A DNA stretch of 64,000 bases, taken from Streptomyces pristinaespiralis (GTDB lineage Bacteria > Actinomycetota > Actinomycetes > Streptomycetales > Streptomycetaceae). Position numbers and translations under genes: made by a program. The stretch lies in contig NZ_CP011340.1 of assembly GCF_001278075.1 (NCBI RefSeq), positions 8,181,501 through 8,245,500 on the forward strand, read 5' to 3'. A model generated the notes under the pieces. It was not told the origin of the DNA, made no database searches, and saw only the letters and a list, made by a program, of their open reading frames with translations. Below, in pieces: positions 1 through 8,243 of the stretch; the first letter of the stretch is position 1; every line of letters begins with the position of its first letter.

Positions 1-3000
1 CGACCTCGGCGCGACGTCCTTCACCATGATCCGCATCGCGCAGGAGATCGAACGGCTCACCGGCACCGCGCTGCCCGTCGAGGCGCTCATCAGCAAGCCG
101 ACACTCGACGCCCTGACCGCTCTCACCGCCCCCGCACCCCCCGCCGCCGCTCCGGCGCCGGCGGCCGGCGGACCGGTCACCGCGGAGACGGTCGCCCGCA
201 CGGCCGCCGGCATCCTGGGCGTGGACCAGGTCGGCCCGGACGACGACCTGTTCGACCTCGGCGCGACGTCCTTCACCATGATCCGCCTCGCCCAGGAGAT
301 CGAGACCGTGTCGGGCGGTGCGCAGGTGCCCGTCGAGGTGCTCATCCAGAGCCCCACCCCCCGCAGCATCGCCGCCTGCGCCACCCCGGCCGCCCCCGCG
401 GCCCCCGCGGCACCCGCCGCCCCGGCCGGCCGGGCGGCCGATGTGCGCATCGCCCTCGACCCGAAGGCCAAGGCCGCGTTCAAGGACGCCCGCGTCGCGG
501 AGCGCCGGCTGCCGGGAACGATGCGCCGGCTGCCGGTACCGGATGCCGGCCCCGCGGAGGCCGTCGCCCTGTTCGACGCCTCCTCCTTCCGCGAGTTCGA
601 CGACGGCCCCCTGCCCGCCCACGACCTGCTCTCCCTGCTGTCCACCGTGACCTGGGGCGAGCTCGAGGGCCGCGCCAAACGCCGCTACCCGTCGGGCGGC
701 GGGTTCTACCCCGTCCAGGTGTACGTGTACATCGCCCCCGGCGCCGTAGAGGCGACCGAGCCGGGCCTGTACTACCTGCACCCCGCCGAGCGGGCCCTGG
801 TCGCGGTCGCGCCCGGCGCCCGCTACGGCACCGACCTGCACGTCCTGCACAACCGCGCCCTCGTGGAGGGGTCGGCGTTCGGCGTCTTCCTCGTCTCCAC
901 CCCGGCCGCCATCGCCCCCGCCTACGGCGAACGCAACGCCGCCCGCTTCTCCACCATCGAGGCCGGGCACATCGCCCAGCTGCTGCTGACCGGCGCACCG
1001 GAACGGGGCCTGGGACTGTGCGCGGTGGGCGAGATGGACTTCGACGCCGTCCGCGGCGACTTCTCCCTCGACGCCGACCAGGAACTGCTGCTGTCCCTGT
1101 GGGGCGGGGCCCTCACCCCGCACAGCCGCGCCGCCCGCGCCGCCCTCACCCCCGGCGAGGGACCCGCCCCTGCCCCCACCGTGAACCCCGCCCCTGTCAC
1201 CGCCCCTGTCACCGTCCCGCCAGGTGGCCGGGACGGCGGGCAGCGCGCCGTCGCCGTCGTCGGCTTCGCCGCCGACCTGCCCGGCGCCCGCACCCTGGAC
1301 GAACTCGACACCCTCCTCGCCGCCGGCGCCACCGCCACCGGCCCGGCCCCCCACGACCGGTGGGCGCCGCTGCACCCGCACGCCCGGCACGCCGGAGCCC
1401 ACGTCGGCGGCTACCTGGAGGACGTCCTGTCCGCGGAGGCCGACGAGTTCGGCATCAGCGCCGCCGAGGGCGCCGCGATCGACCCGCAGGAGCGACTGCT
1501 GCTGTCGGTGGCCCGCCGCTGCCTCGAGGACGCCGCGCTCACCCCCGGCCGGCTGGCGGCCGCCGGGCAGGTCGGGGTGTTCGTCGGCACCATGTGGCAC
1601 GACCACGCCCTGTACGGGGTCGCCGCCCGCGCCGCGCAGCGGCCCGGCAGCACCCACGCCACGCGCGGCGGGCTCGCCCACCGCACCTCCCACGCCTTCG
1701 GACTGACCGGGCCGAGCGTGGTCCTCGACACCGGATGCGTGTCCGGACTCGCCGCCGTCGAAGCCGCGTTCCGCGCCGTTGCCGGCGGCCGCTGCGACGC
1801 CGCGCTCGCCGCCGGGTCGAACCTGGTCCTCCACCCCGACCACCTCGACGTCCTGTCCGAGATGGGCCTGCTCGCGAAGGACGCCGACTCGTGCGCCTTC
1901 ACCGACCGGGCCGGCGGCTGGCAGGTCGGCGAAGGCGTCGGCGCCGTACTCCTCAAACCGCTCGAGCAGGCCCTGGCCGACGGCGACCCGGTGCACGCCG
2001 TCCTGCGCGGCGGCGCGCTCCAGCACTCCGGCACGACACGGCAGTTCGGCATCCCCGACCCGCAGCGGCAGGAGGAGACCATGCGCGCCGCGCTCGACGA
2101 CGCCGGCCTGCGGCCCGCCGACATCGGCTACGTGGAGGCCGCCGCGGCCGGCGCCGCCCTCGCCGACGCGCTCGAGTTCACCGCCCTGCAGCGGCTCCTC
2201 GGCGCACCCGGCCCGGACCCCTCGCCCGTGCCGGTGGGCACCGTCAAGCCCAACACCGGGCACCTGGAGGCCGCGTCCGTCTTCGCGCAGCTCGGCAAGC
2301 TCATCGCCCAGTTCCGCCGCGACCACCTCTACCCGACCCGGCTGACGTCCGCCGTCAACCCCGCCCTCACCCGCACCCCCGGCGCGGTGACCCTGGCCGC
2401 ACCGGGCGCCGACCGGTGGCGCACCGCCCCCGGCGCCCGGCGCCGGGCGCTCGTCAACGGCTTCGCCGGCGGCGGCTCCTACGGCAGCCTCGTCGTCGAG
2501 GAACCCCCCACCCCCGCCCCGGCCTTCGCGGGGACCGCGGATGACACGGCCCTGGCGCTGCCGCTGTCCGCGGACACCCCCGGCAACCTGGCCGACCTCG
2601 CCGACCGTCTCGCCACCGCCTTCGCCGACGACCCCGCCCTCACCACCGCCGCGGCGGCCCGCGCCCTGCGCGAGGGCCGCACCGACCGGCCCGCCCGCGC
2701 CGGCCTCGTCACCGACCGCGCCCAGGCCCCGGCCGCACTGCGCGACCTCGCCCGCCGCATCCGCGCCGAAGGAGCCGGCGCCGTCGAACACCGCGCCGCC
2801 GCGCCGGGGGAGGAGACCAAGGCGCTCACCGCATGGATGGCGGGTGAACCGGTGACCTGGCCCGCCCTCACCGCCCCCAAGGCGTCCCTCCCCGCGACAC
2901 CCCTGACCCGCGTGACCTTCCCCCTTCCCGTCCCGGCCGCCGCCTCCGCGACGCCCGGACACGAGCCCGCCGGACCTCCCGCCGCGGCGGCCCCGGCGAC

Positions 3001-3454
3001 ATCGGTGAGCAACAGCGCCGAGGCACCCACGCCCGCGGCAGCCGTCTTGCCGACGCCGCAGACGCCGCCCGCGGGCGGGCCCGCGCTGTCCGCACGGATG
3101 GGGGCCCTGTGGGGGATCGGCACCGACACCCCGGCCGACCCCGACCCCGGCCCTCTCGCGCCCGCGCCCGCGGCCTCGGTCTCGGTCTCGGCCCGTGACA
3201 TCTCCGCTCCCGGCGCGGACGCCGCGTTCGCGCGGCTCGCCCGGGTCGTCGCCGCGGAGACCGGCGTGGACGCCGCGCAACTCGACCCGGCACAGGACCT
3301 GTTCGCACTCGGCGCGACCAGCAGGCAGCTGCTGCGGATCGCCGCGCGGATCACCGCCGACGGCGGGCGCGAGGTCCCCCTGGAAACCCTGTTCACCGCG
3401 GCCGACCTCGGGGCACTCGCCGACGAGGCGTTCCCGGAGGCCGCCACCGTCTGA
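1..3454 (+). CDS. Multidomain assembly-line protein, 5'-truncated: carrier-carrier-oxidase-KS-carrier
   Basis: The reading frame is open from base 2, so the start lies left of the window; about 1150 residues are visible. Order: end of one carrier domain (phosphopantetheine Ser at bases 17-19, in GATSF), a second carrier (Ser at 269-271, same motif), a SagB/McbC-type nitroreductase-fold oxidase (residues ~145-385), a ketosynthase (~415-840), a long Pro/Ala-rich linker and a terminal carrier (Ser at 3320-3322, in GATSR). The KS has the active-site Cys (TGC at 1736-1738, in DTGCVSG) and the second His (NTGHLEA), but the usual EAHGTG motif reads EAAAAG. It is therefore probably non-elongating (KS0-like). 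No AT domain is visible; the next gene is a separate AT, so loading in trans is likely. In NRPS/PKS lines such oxidases oxidise thiazoline or similar rings on the carrier; the substrate here is unknown. Confidence 0.85.
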   Translation, partial: DLGATSFTMIRIAQEIERLTGTALPVEALISKPTLDALTALTAPAPPAAAPAPAAGGPVTAETVARTAAGILGVDQVGPDDDLFDLGATSFTMIRLAQEIETVSGGAQVPVEVLIQSPTPRSIAACATPAAPAAPAAPAAPAGRAADVRIALDPKAKAAFKDARVAERRLPGTMRRLPVPDAGPAEAVALFDASSFREFDDGPLPAHDLLSLLSTVTWGELEGRAKRRYPSGGGFYPVQVYVYIAPGAVEATEPGLYYLHPAERALVAVAPGARYGTDLHVLHNRALVEGSAFGVFLVSTPAAIAPAYGERNAARFSTIEAGHIAQLLLTGAPERGLGLCAVGEMDFDAVRGDFSLDADQELLLSLWGGALTPHSRAARAALTPGEGPAPAPTVNPAPVTAPVTVPPGGRDGGQRAVAVVGFAADLPGARTLDELDTLLAAGATATGPAPHDRWAPLHPHARHAGAHVGGYLEDVLSAEADEFGISAAEGAAIDPQERLLLSVARRCLEDAALTPGRLAAAGQVGVFVGTMWHDHALYGVAARAAQRPGSTHATRGGLAHRTSHAFGLTGPSVVLDTGCVSGLAAVEAAFRAVAGGRCDAALAAGSNLVLHPDHLDVLSEMGLLAKDADSCAFTDRAGGWQVGEGVGAVLLKPLEQALADGDPVHAVLRGGALQHSGTTRQFGIPDPQRQEETMRAALDDAGLRPADIGYVEAAAAGAALADALEFTALQRLLGAPGPDPSPVPVGTVKPNTGHLEAASVFAQLGKLIAQFRRDHLYPTRLTSAVNPALTRTPGAVTLAAPGADRWRTAPGARRRALVNGFAGGGSYGSLVVEEPPTPAPAFAGTADDTALALPLSADTPGNLADLADRLATAFADDPALTTAAAARALREGRTDRPARAGLVTDRAQAPAALRDLARRIRAEGAGAVEHRAAAPGEETKALTAWMAGEPVTWPALTAPKASLPATPLTRVTFPLPVPAAASATPGHEPAGPPAAAAPATSVSNSAEAPTPAAAVLPTPQTPPAGGPALSARMGALWGIGTDTPADPDPGPLAPAPAASVSVSARDISAPGADAAFARLARVVAAETGVDAAQLDPAQDLFALGATSRQLLRIAARITADGGREVPLETLFTAADLGALADEAFPEAATV

Positions 3455-3639
3455 CCCGAACCCGAACCCGAACCCTCGGGACCGGACCCGGACCGGGACC
3501 CCGACCCCCCGGACCCGGAACCGAAGAACCGCGGAACCCCGGGACCCCCGCACCCCCCGGGGCCCGGACCACCCGAACTCGAACCCCGGGCCGGAACCCC
3601 CGAACCCGGACACCGACTTCCGCACTACCCCAGAAGGCA
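3455..3639. repeat. T-poor, C/A/G-rich low-complexity spacer
   Basis: The spacer between the assembly-line gene and the acyltransferase gene starts with CCCGAA repeated in tandem and continues as degenerate GGACCCGGA/CCCGGAACC-type motifs with almost no T on the plus strand. No promoter-like or SARP-type element is evident. It ends in a purine-rich AGAAGG ribosome binding site at 3632-3637. Probably a non-coding spacer made by slippage. Confidence 0.5.
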
Positions 3640-4527
3640 GTGATCACCTTGACCCGGATCCTGATGTTCCCCGGCCAGGGCGCCCAGCGCGTCGGTATGG
3701 GACGGGAGTTGTTCGACCGCTTCCCCGACCTGGAGCAACAGGCCGGCGACGTGCTCGGCTACAGCCTGCGCCGACTGTGCCTGGAGGACCCCGAGGGGCA
3801 GCTCGGCAACACCCGCTACACCCAGCCGGCGATGTTCGCCGTCAACGCCCTCGCCCACCGCGCGGCGCTCGAGGACACCGGCGTACGGCCGGATGTGGCC
3901 GTGGGGCACAGCCTCGGCGAGTACAACGCCCTGGAGGCCGCGGGCGCGTTCGGCTTCGCCGACGGGCTGCGCCTGGTCGCCGCCCGGGCCGCCGCGATGG
4001 CCCGTATCGACGGCGGCGGCATGAGCGCGGTCGTCGGCCTGCCCGAGACACAACTGCGTTTCCTGCTGCTGCGCGCCGGGTTCGCCTCCCTGGACCTGGC
4101 CAACCTCAACACCGGCGCCCAGATCGTCCTCGCCGGCCCGGTGGCGGACCTGGAGGAGGCGGGCCCGATCCTGGAGGACGTGGGCGCCCGCATGGTGCGC
4201 CGCCTCGCCGTGAGCGGCCCCTTCCACTCCCGCTACATGGCCCCGGCCGCCGAGGAGTTGTACCCGGTCGTGGAGCGGACCGTGTTCGGCCCGCTCGCCT
4301 TCCCCGTCATCGCCAACGCCACCGCCCGCCCCTACACCCACGAGCGGGTCGGCGAGCTGCTGCTGCAGCAGATCCACCAGCCGGTGCGCTGGCACGAGAC
4401 CGTCGAGGCGCTCCTCGACGGTCGGTACGGCGACGATCCGGAGTTCACCGAGATCGGCACCGGCAACGTGCTGTCGGGCATGCTCCGCCAGATACGGCGC
4501 GAGCGGGTGCCCGCGGGGGCCCGATGA
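3640..4527 (+). CDS. Free-standing malonyl-type acyltransferase (trans-AT)
   Basis: A 295-residue FabD-fold acyltransferase carrying the GQGAQ motif near the N-terminus, the nucleophile elbow GHSLGEY (~residue 90) and a downstream SGPFHSRYM segment where FabD enzymes have the specificity His/Phe. This form is typical of discrete acyltransferases serving trans-AT assembly lines, so malonyl-CoA is the likely extender and the preceding AT-less protein a likely client. The GTG at 3640 sits only 2 nt after AGAAGG; an in-frame TTG at 3649 (11 nt after it) is an alternative start. The stop overlaps the ATG of the phosphopantetheinyl transferase gene (ATGA), so the two are translationally coupled. 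Confidence 0.88.
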   Translation: MITLTRILMFPGQGAQRVGMGRELFDRFPDLEQQAGDVLGYSLRRLCLEDPEGQLGNTRYTQPAMFAVNALAHRAALEDTGVRPDVAVGHSLGEYNALEAAGAFGFADGLRLVAARAAAMARIDGGGMSAVVGLPETQLRFLLLRAGFASLDLANLNTGAQIVLAGPVADLEEAGPILEDVGARMVRRLAVSGPFHSRYMAPAAEELYPVVERTVFGPLAFPVIANATARPYTHERVGELLLQQIHQPVRWHETVEALLDGRYGDDPEFTEIGTGNVLSGMLRQIRRERVPAGAR

Positions 4528-5372
4528 CCCCGACGGGCGCCGTCGGCGCCGGCCGCGGCACGGTCCAGATCTGGTTCTGCCTCAACGAGGCCCTCGACGA
4601 GGCGACCAGCACGCTGCTGGCCGGCCACTGGCTGGACGAGCACGAGCGCGAGATCGCGGGCCGGTTCCTCTTCGAGCGCGACCGCCGCCAGTACCTGGTC
4701 GCCCACGCGCTGGTGCGGCGGGTGCTGTCCCTGCAGACCGGCATCCCGGAGGCGGAGGCGACGATCTGGCGGTCCTCGCGCGGCCGCCCGTTCCTCCAGT
4801 CGCCGCCGCACGGCCGGCCCCGCGGCCCGGAGGCCGAGCTGGACTTCAACCTGTCGCACGCGCACGGCTGCAACGTCGTCGCCGTCGCCCGCGACCGCCG
4901 GGTCGGCATCGACGTCGAACGGCTCGACCGGGGCGGCGAACGCGGCCTGGACTGGATCGTGGAGAGCTTCGCCCCCGAAGAACGCGCCCACCTCGCCACG
5001 ATCGCCCCCGGCAGCCGGCGCGACCGGGCCACGCTGCGGCTGTGGACGCTGAAGGAGGCCTACGCCAAGGCCCGCGGCCTGGGGCTGGGGCTGCCGTTCG
5101 ACTCGTTCGCCTTCGAACTCGCCGAGGACCGCGGGGTGCTGGGCTTCCGCCCGCCCGAGGGCGACACCGCCGACCGCTGGCTGTTCACCGAACTCGAGCC
5201 GCGCCCCCAGGTGCTGGTGTCGCTCGCCGTGGAGAAGGGCGCCGACGGCACCGCGCCGCCGGACCGGCTGCTGATCCACGACGGCTTCCCCTGGGGCCGC
5301 GCCGCCCCGCGCGAAGCGGAGCTGCCCACCGGGCACCGCGCCCTGCCGGCCCTGGCCGGCGCCGCCCGCTGA
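4524..5372 (+). CDS. Sfp-type 4'-phosphopantetheinyl transferase
   Basis: A 282-residue two-lobed PPTase. The pseudo-dimer motifs GIDVER (Mg2+-binding Asp/Glu) and WTLKEAYAKARG (the WxxKEA signature) are both present, preceded by FNLSHAHG. It would transfer phosphopantetheine from CoA to the carrier proteins of this cluster: at least three carrier domains in the first gene and five discrete ones. The ATG overlaps the acyltransferase stop. The C-terminal ~70 residues (Pro/Ala-rich) extend beyond the usual fold. Confidence 0.92.
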   Translation: MTPTGAVGAGRGTVQIWFCLNEALDEATSTLLAGHWLDEHEREIAGRFLFERDRRQYLVAHALVRRVLSLQTGIPEAEATIWRSSRGRPFLQSPPHGRPRGPEAELDFNLSHAHGCNVVAVARDRRVGIDVERLDRGGERGLDWIVESFAPEERAHLATIAPGSRRDRATLRLWTLKEAYAKARGLGLGLPFDSFAFELAEDRGVLGFRPPEGDTADRWLFTELEPRPQVLVSLAVEKGADGTAPPDRLLIHDGFPWGRAAPREAELPTGHRALPALAGAAR

Positions 5373-5403
5373 GGCGCGGCAACCACCAACAGAAGGAGCC
5401 CCC

Positions 5404-5934
5404 GTGACAGGAGCCGACGACCCGGCAAGGCCCGCGGTCGGCCCGCAGAGTTTCCGAGACGCGATGGCGCAGCTGGCGTCGCCCGTCACCGTCGTAACCG
5501 TCCTCGACGCGGCCGGACGCCGCCACGGCTTCACGGCCGGCTCGGTGGTCTCTGTGTCGCTGGACCCGCCGCTGGTGATGGTCGGCATCGCGCTCACCTC
5601 CAGCTGCCACACGGCGATGGCCGCCGCCGCCGAGTTCTGCGTCAGCATCCTCGGCGAGGACCAGCGCGCCGTCGCGAAGCGGTGCGCGACGCACGGCGCC
5701 GACCGGTTCGCGGGCGGCGAGTTCGCCGCCTGGGACGGTACGGGGGTGCCCTACCTGCCGGACGCCAAGGTCGTCCTGCGCTGCCGCACCACGGACGTGG
5801 TGCGCGCCGGCGACCACGACCTGGTGCTCGGCACGCCCGTGGAGATCCGCACGGGCGACCCGGCGAAGCCACCCCTGCTGTGGTACCGCCGCGACTTCCA
5901 CACCCCGACCCCCACCACCCCGGCCCTCGCCTGA
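5404..5934 (+). CDS. Flavin reductase of a two-component monooxygenase
   Basis: A 176-residue flavin_reductase-fold (HpaC/ActVB-like) protein: FRDAMAQLASPVTVVT near the N-terminus, the flavin-binding GFTAGSVVSVSLDPP segment, then HTAMAAAAEFCVSIL. It would reduce FMN or FAD with NAD(P)H and hand it to an oxygenase. The obvious in-window partner is the acyl-CoA-dehydrogenase-fold hydroxylase at 23775-24920. GTG start with a strong SD (AGAAGGAG at 5391-5398) 5 nt upstream; it follows the PPTase gene by 31 bp and is probably in the same operon. It is the last gene before a 1.3 kb repeat field. Confidence 0.88.
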   Translation: MTGADDPARPAVGPQSFRDAMAQLASPVTVVTVLDAAGRRHGFTAGSVVSVSLDPPLVMVGIALTSSCHTAMAAAAEFCVSILGEDQRAVAKRCATHGADRFAGGEFAAWDGTGVPYLPDAKVVLRCRTTDVVRAGDHDLVLGTPVEIRTGDPAKPPLLWYRRDFHTPTPTTPALA

Positions 5935-7227
5935 CCTCCGGCCCGGGCCGGCCCTGCCCTGCCGGCCCGGCCGCGGTGGTGACTGCCGTCTGCCGCACGC
6001 CCGTTGCCCCGTTGCCGCCGCCCCCACCCCGGCACCCTGGCCCCGCCACTCGCCGGGACCGGACGGCGCCCGGCGTGGCATGCCGCAAGGCCGCTGCCCC
6101 GTTGCTGGGCCCCGTCGTGCTGCCGGCGGGCAGCCGCGACCAGTTGTAGGCCGGGCCCGGGGGAGTTGGGTGGTCGCGGCCGAAGTGGGCGCAGTGCTCG
6201 CGGTATCTGCCCGCTCCTGGCGGGCTGGCGGCCGAGCAGCGCCGTGGGGTGTGGCCCGGTGGTGACTGCCCTCTGCCGCACGGCCGTTGCCCCGTTGCTG
6301 GGCCCCGTCGTGCTGCCGGCGGGCAGCCGCGACCAGTTGTAGGCCCGGCCCGGGGGAGTAGTGCGGCGGTCGCCGCCGGCCGGGGCGCCTCGTGCTCGCG
6401 GTATCTGCCGCCCTCGGCCGACGGCGTCGGGCGGCCCGGTGATGACGCCCTGCTGCCGGGCGGCTGTTGACGTGGCTCGGCCGGCATGCCGGTTGCTGCG
6501 GGCCGCTGCCGGCGCCGCGCCTGACGCCGCCGGCTCCGCCGCTTTCGCCGGTCCGCGGACGGTGCCCCGCGTGGCCTGCCCCTGGCCGGATGCTGCCGCG
6601 GGCCGCCGCTGGTTCGTCGTCCCCGGCCCGGGGGAGTGGTGCGGCCGCAGCCGCCTGACGGGCGCCTCGCACGCGCGGTACCTGCAGGCACGGTCGGCGA
6701 GCGTGCATCTGCCGTGCGGCGGCCGGTCGTAACTGCCCTCTGCCGAACGGCCGTCGACACGGTTCGGCCGTGCGCCGCTCCGCTGCCGCCGCCGGTCCGC
6801 CGGCCCCGGGCCGGGGCCGAGCGGTGCGGGCGTCGCCCGCTGCTGGGGAGCGGCCTCCGCGGTCCTGGTGCGTGGCGGCAGCACGGGCCGGCCGGGCCGC
6901 CGGCCCGGGAGCGGTGCCTTCGTCGGCCGGTGGGCCGGGGGGCTTCGGCTGCCCGCAGTTGCGGAGCGGACGGCCACGCGCACGGCCCTGTCACAGGCCC
7001 GCCGGCCCGCCGGCCCCGGGCCGGGGCCGGGGCCGGGGCCGAGCGGTGCGGGCGTCGCCCGCTGCTGGGGAGCGGCCTCCGCGGTCCTGGCGCGTGGCGG
7101 CAGCACGGGCCGGCCGGGCCGCCGGCCCGGGAGCGGTGCCTTCGTCGACCGGCGGGCCGGGGGGCTTCGGCTGCCCGCGGGCGCGGAGCGGCCGGCCGAC
7201 GCCCACGGCCCTGCCCCGGGGCAGGGC
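5935..7227. repeat. Non-coding field of degenerate ~200 bp direct repeats
   Basis: No credible gene is visible in 1.29 kb. Two blocks are clear. Around 6080-6156 and 6273-6359 a ~75 bp core (TGCCGC..GGCCG to CCCGGGGGAGT, containing GCAGCCGCGACCAGTTG) recurs with a 193 bp period. Each copy is followed by GTGCTCGCGGTATCTGCC (6194 and 6392). Around 6794-6990 and 7004-7211 a ~200 bp unit is repeated almost perfectly with a 210 bp period; the second copy has about 12 extra bases of a GGGGCC run. Weaker copies of the first core are seen at about 5975, 6436 and 6735. It lies between a plus-strand and a minus-strand gene (tail to tail). The function is unknown. Confidence 0.7.
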
Positions 7228-8223
7228 CTAGTGGCCCGAGGCCGGGTTGGCGACCAGTTGGTCGAAGCGGCGCATCAGGGCCTCCTGTTCGAGGGAGAGG
7301 TGCTCGATGCGGCTGCGGAGCCGGGCGATCTCGCCCGTCAGGTTCAGCACCGTGGCGTCCGGGCCGCCCGCCGGCCCCGGCGCGGTGGGCGCGGGTGCGG
7401 GTGGCGGCGGCAGGGGGTGGACGCGGGCGAGCTGCCCGGCCGGGCCCGGCGCGGCCAGTCGCGGGTCGTGCTGGAGGATCGCCTCCATCCGGCCGCGCAG
7501 CGCGGGACCCGGCTCGACGCCCAGTTCGTGCACCAGCCGTCTGCGGGCCCGGTCGTACACGCTCAGTGCCTCCGCCTGCCGCCCGCACCGGTACAGGGCG
7601 AGCATCAGCAGGTCGTAGAAACGTTCCCGCATCGGGTGGTCGGTCGTCAGTTCCTCGAGCTCGCCGGTGATCTCACCGTGCCGGGCCGCTCGCAGGCACG
7701 CGTCGTACAGGGCCTCCAGGGCGGTCAGCCGGTTCTCCTCCAGCTGGGCCGCCTCCGCCGCGCAGATGTCGCCCAGCACGCTGCCCTCCAGCGCGGGCCC
7801 CCGCCACAGCGCCAGCGCCTGGCGCAGCAGTTCGGCCGCCTGCTCGGGGTCGGTGGCGGCGGCGGCCCGGCCCTGGGCGGCCAGCCGGTGGAAGCGGTCG
7901 GCGTCGGTGCCGGCACGCCCCAGCCGCAGGACGTAGCCGAGCGAGCGGGTCACGATCCACTCGTGGTGCGGCTCGCCGGAGCCCGGCTCTGGCACCGGCA
8001 GCAGCCGCCGCAGCCGCGCCACATGCGCCTGCAGGGCGTTGGTCGCGTTCGCCGGCGGCTGTTCGCCCCACAGTTCGTCGATCAGCCGGTGCACGGACAC
8101 GATCTGCCCCGACTTCACCACGAGCGCGCCCAGCAGGGCGCGCTGCTTGGCACCCGTGGGAAGGATCCTCACACCGGTTCGCTCGTCGTGGACTTCCACC
8201 GGACCGAGAATGCGGAACTTCAT
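7228..8223 (-). CDS. SARP-family transcriptional activator (first of two)
   Basis: 331 residues: an OmpR-type winged-helix DNA-binding domain (residues ~1-95, beginning MKFRILGPVEV), a bacterial transcriptional activator domain (~100-250) ending in the typical HELGVEPGPALR segment, then a Pro-rich linker and a C-terminal heptad-like helix (~295-325) that could form a coiled coil. SARPs bind direct heptamers spaced 11 bp apart next to the -10 box of antibiotic genes; such sites are found throughout this window. It is the last gene of the minus-strand group that starts at 11672, 20 bp after the FAD oxidase gene. The coiled-coil tail is not standard for small SARPs and may mediate oligomerisation. 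Confidence 0.92.
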   Translation of the reverse strand: MKFRILGPVEVHDERTGVRILPTGAKQRALLGALVVKSGQIVSVHRLIDELWGEQPPANATNALQAHVARLRRLLPVPEPGSGEPHHEWIVTRSLGYVLRLGRAGTDADRFHRLAAQGRAAAATDPEQAAELLRQALALWRGPALEGSVLGDICAAEAAQLEENRLTALEALYDACLRAARHGEITGELEELTTDHPMRERFYDLLMLALYRCGRQAEALSVYDRARRRLVHELGVEPGPALRGRMEAILQHDPRLAAPGPAGQLARVHPLPPPPAPAPTAPGPAGGPDATVLNLTGEIARLRSRIEHLSLEQEALMRRFDQLVANPASGH

Positions 8224-8243
8224 TGTCTTCCTCGCACGTCCCT

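Noticed and set aside
4332..5648. Long minus-strand open frame opposite the acyltransferase and PPTase genes
   Set aside because: Its translation is low-complexity Arg/Ala/Gly-rich with no domain; the plus-strand frames show clear AT and PPTase motifs. It is a high-G+C shadow frame.
5935..7227. CRISPR array
   Set aside because: Repeats are ~75-200 bp, degenerate and adjacent, without short uniform repeats, unique spacers or cas genes.
5642..7588. Long minus-strand open frames across the 5.9-7.2 kb repeat field
   Set aside because: The apparent proteins are repeats of Arg/Pro/Ala and run into the C-terminal end of the SARP gene in another frame. No RBS or domain is seen, and the repetition is explained by the DNA repeats.
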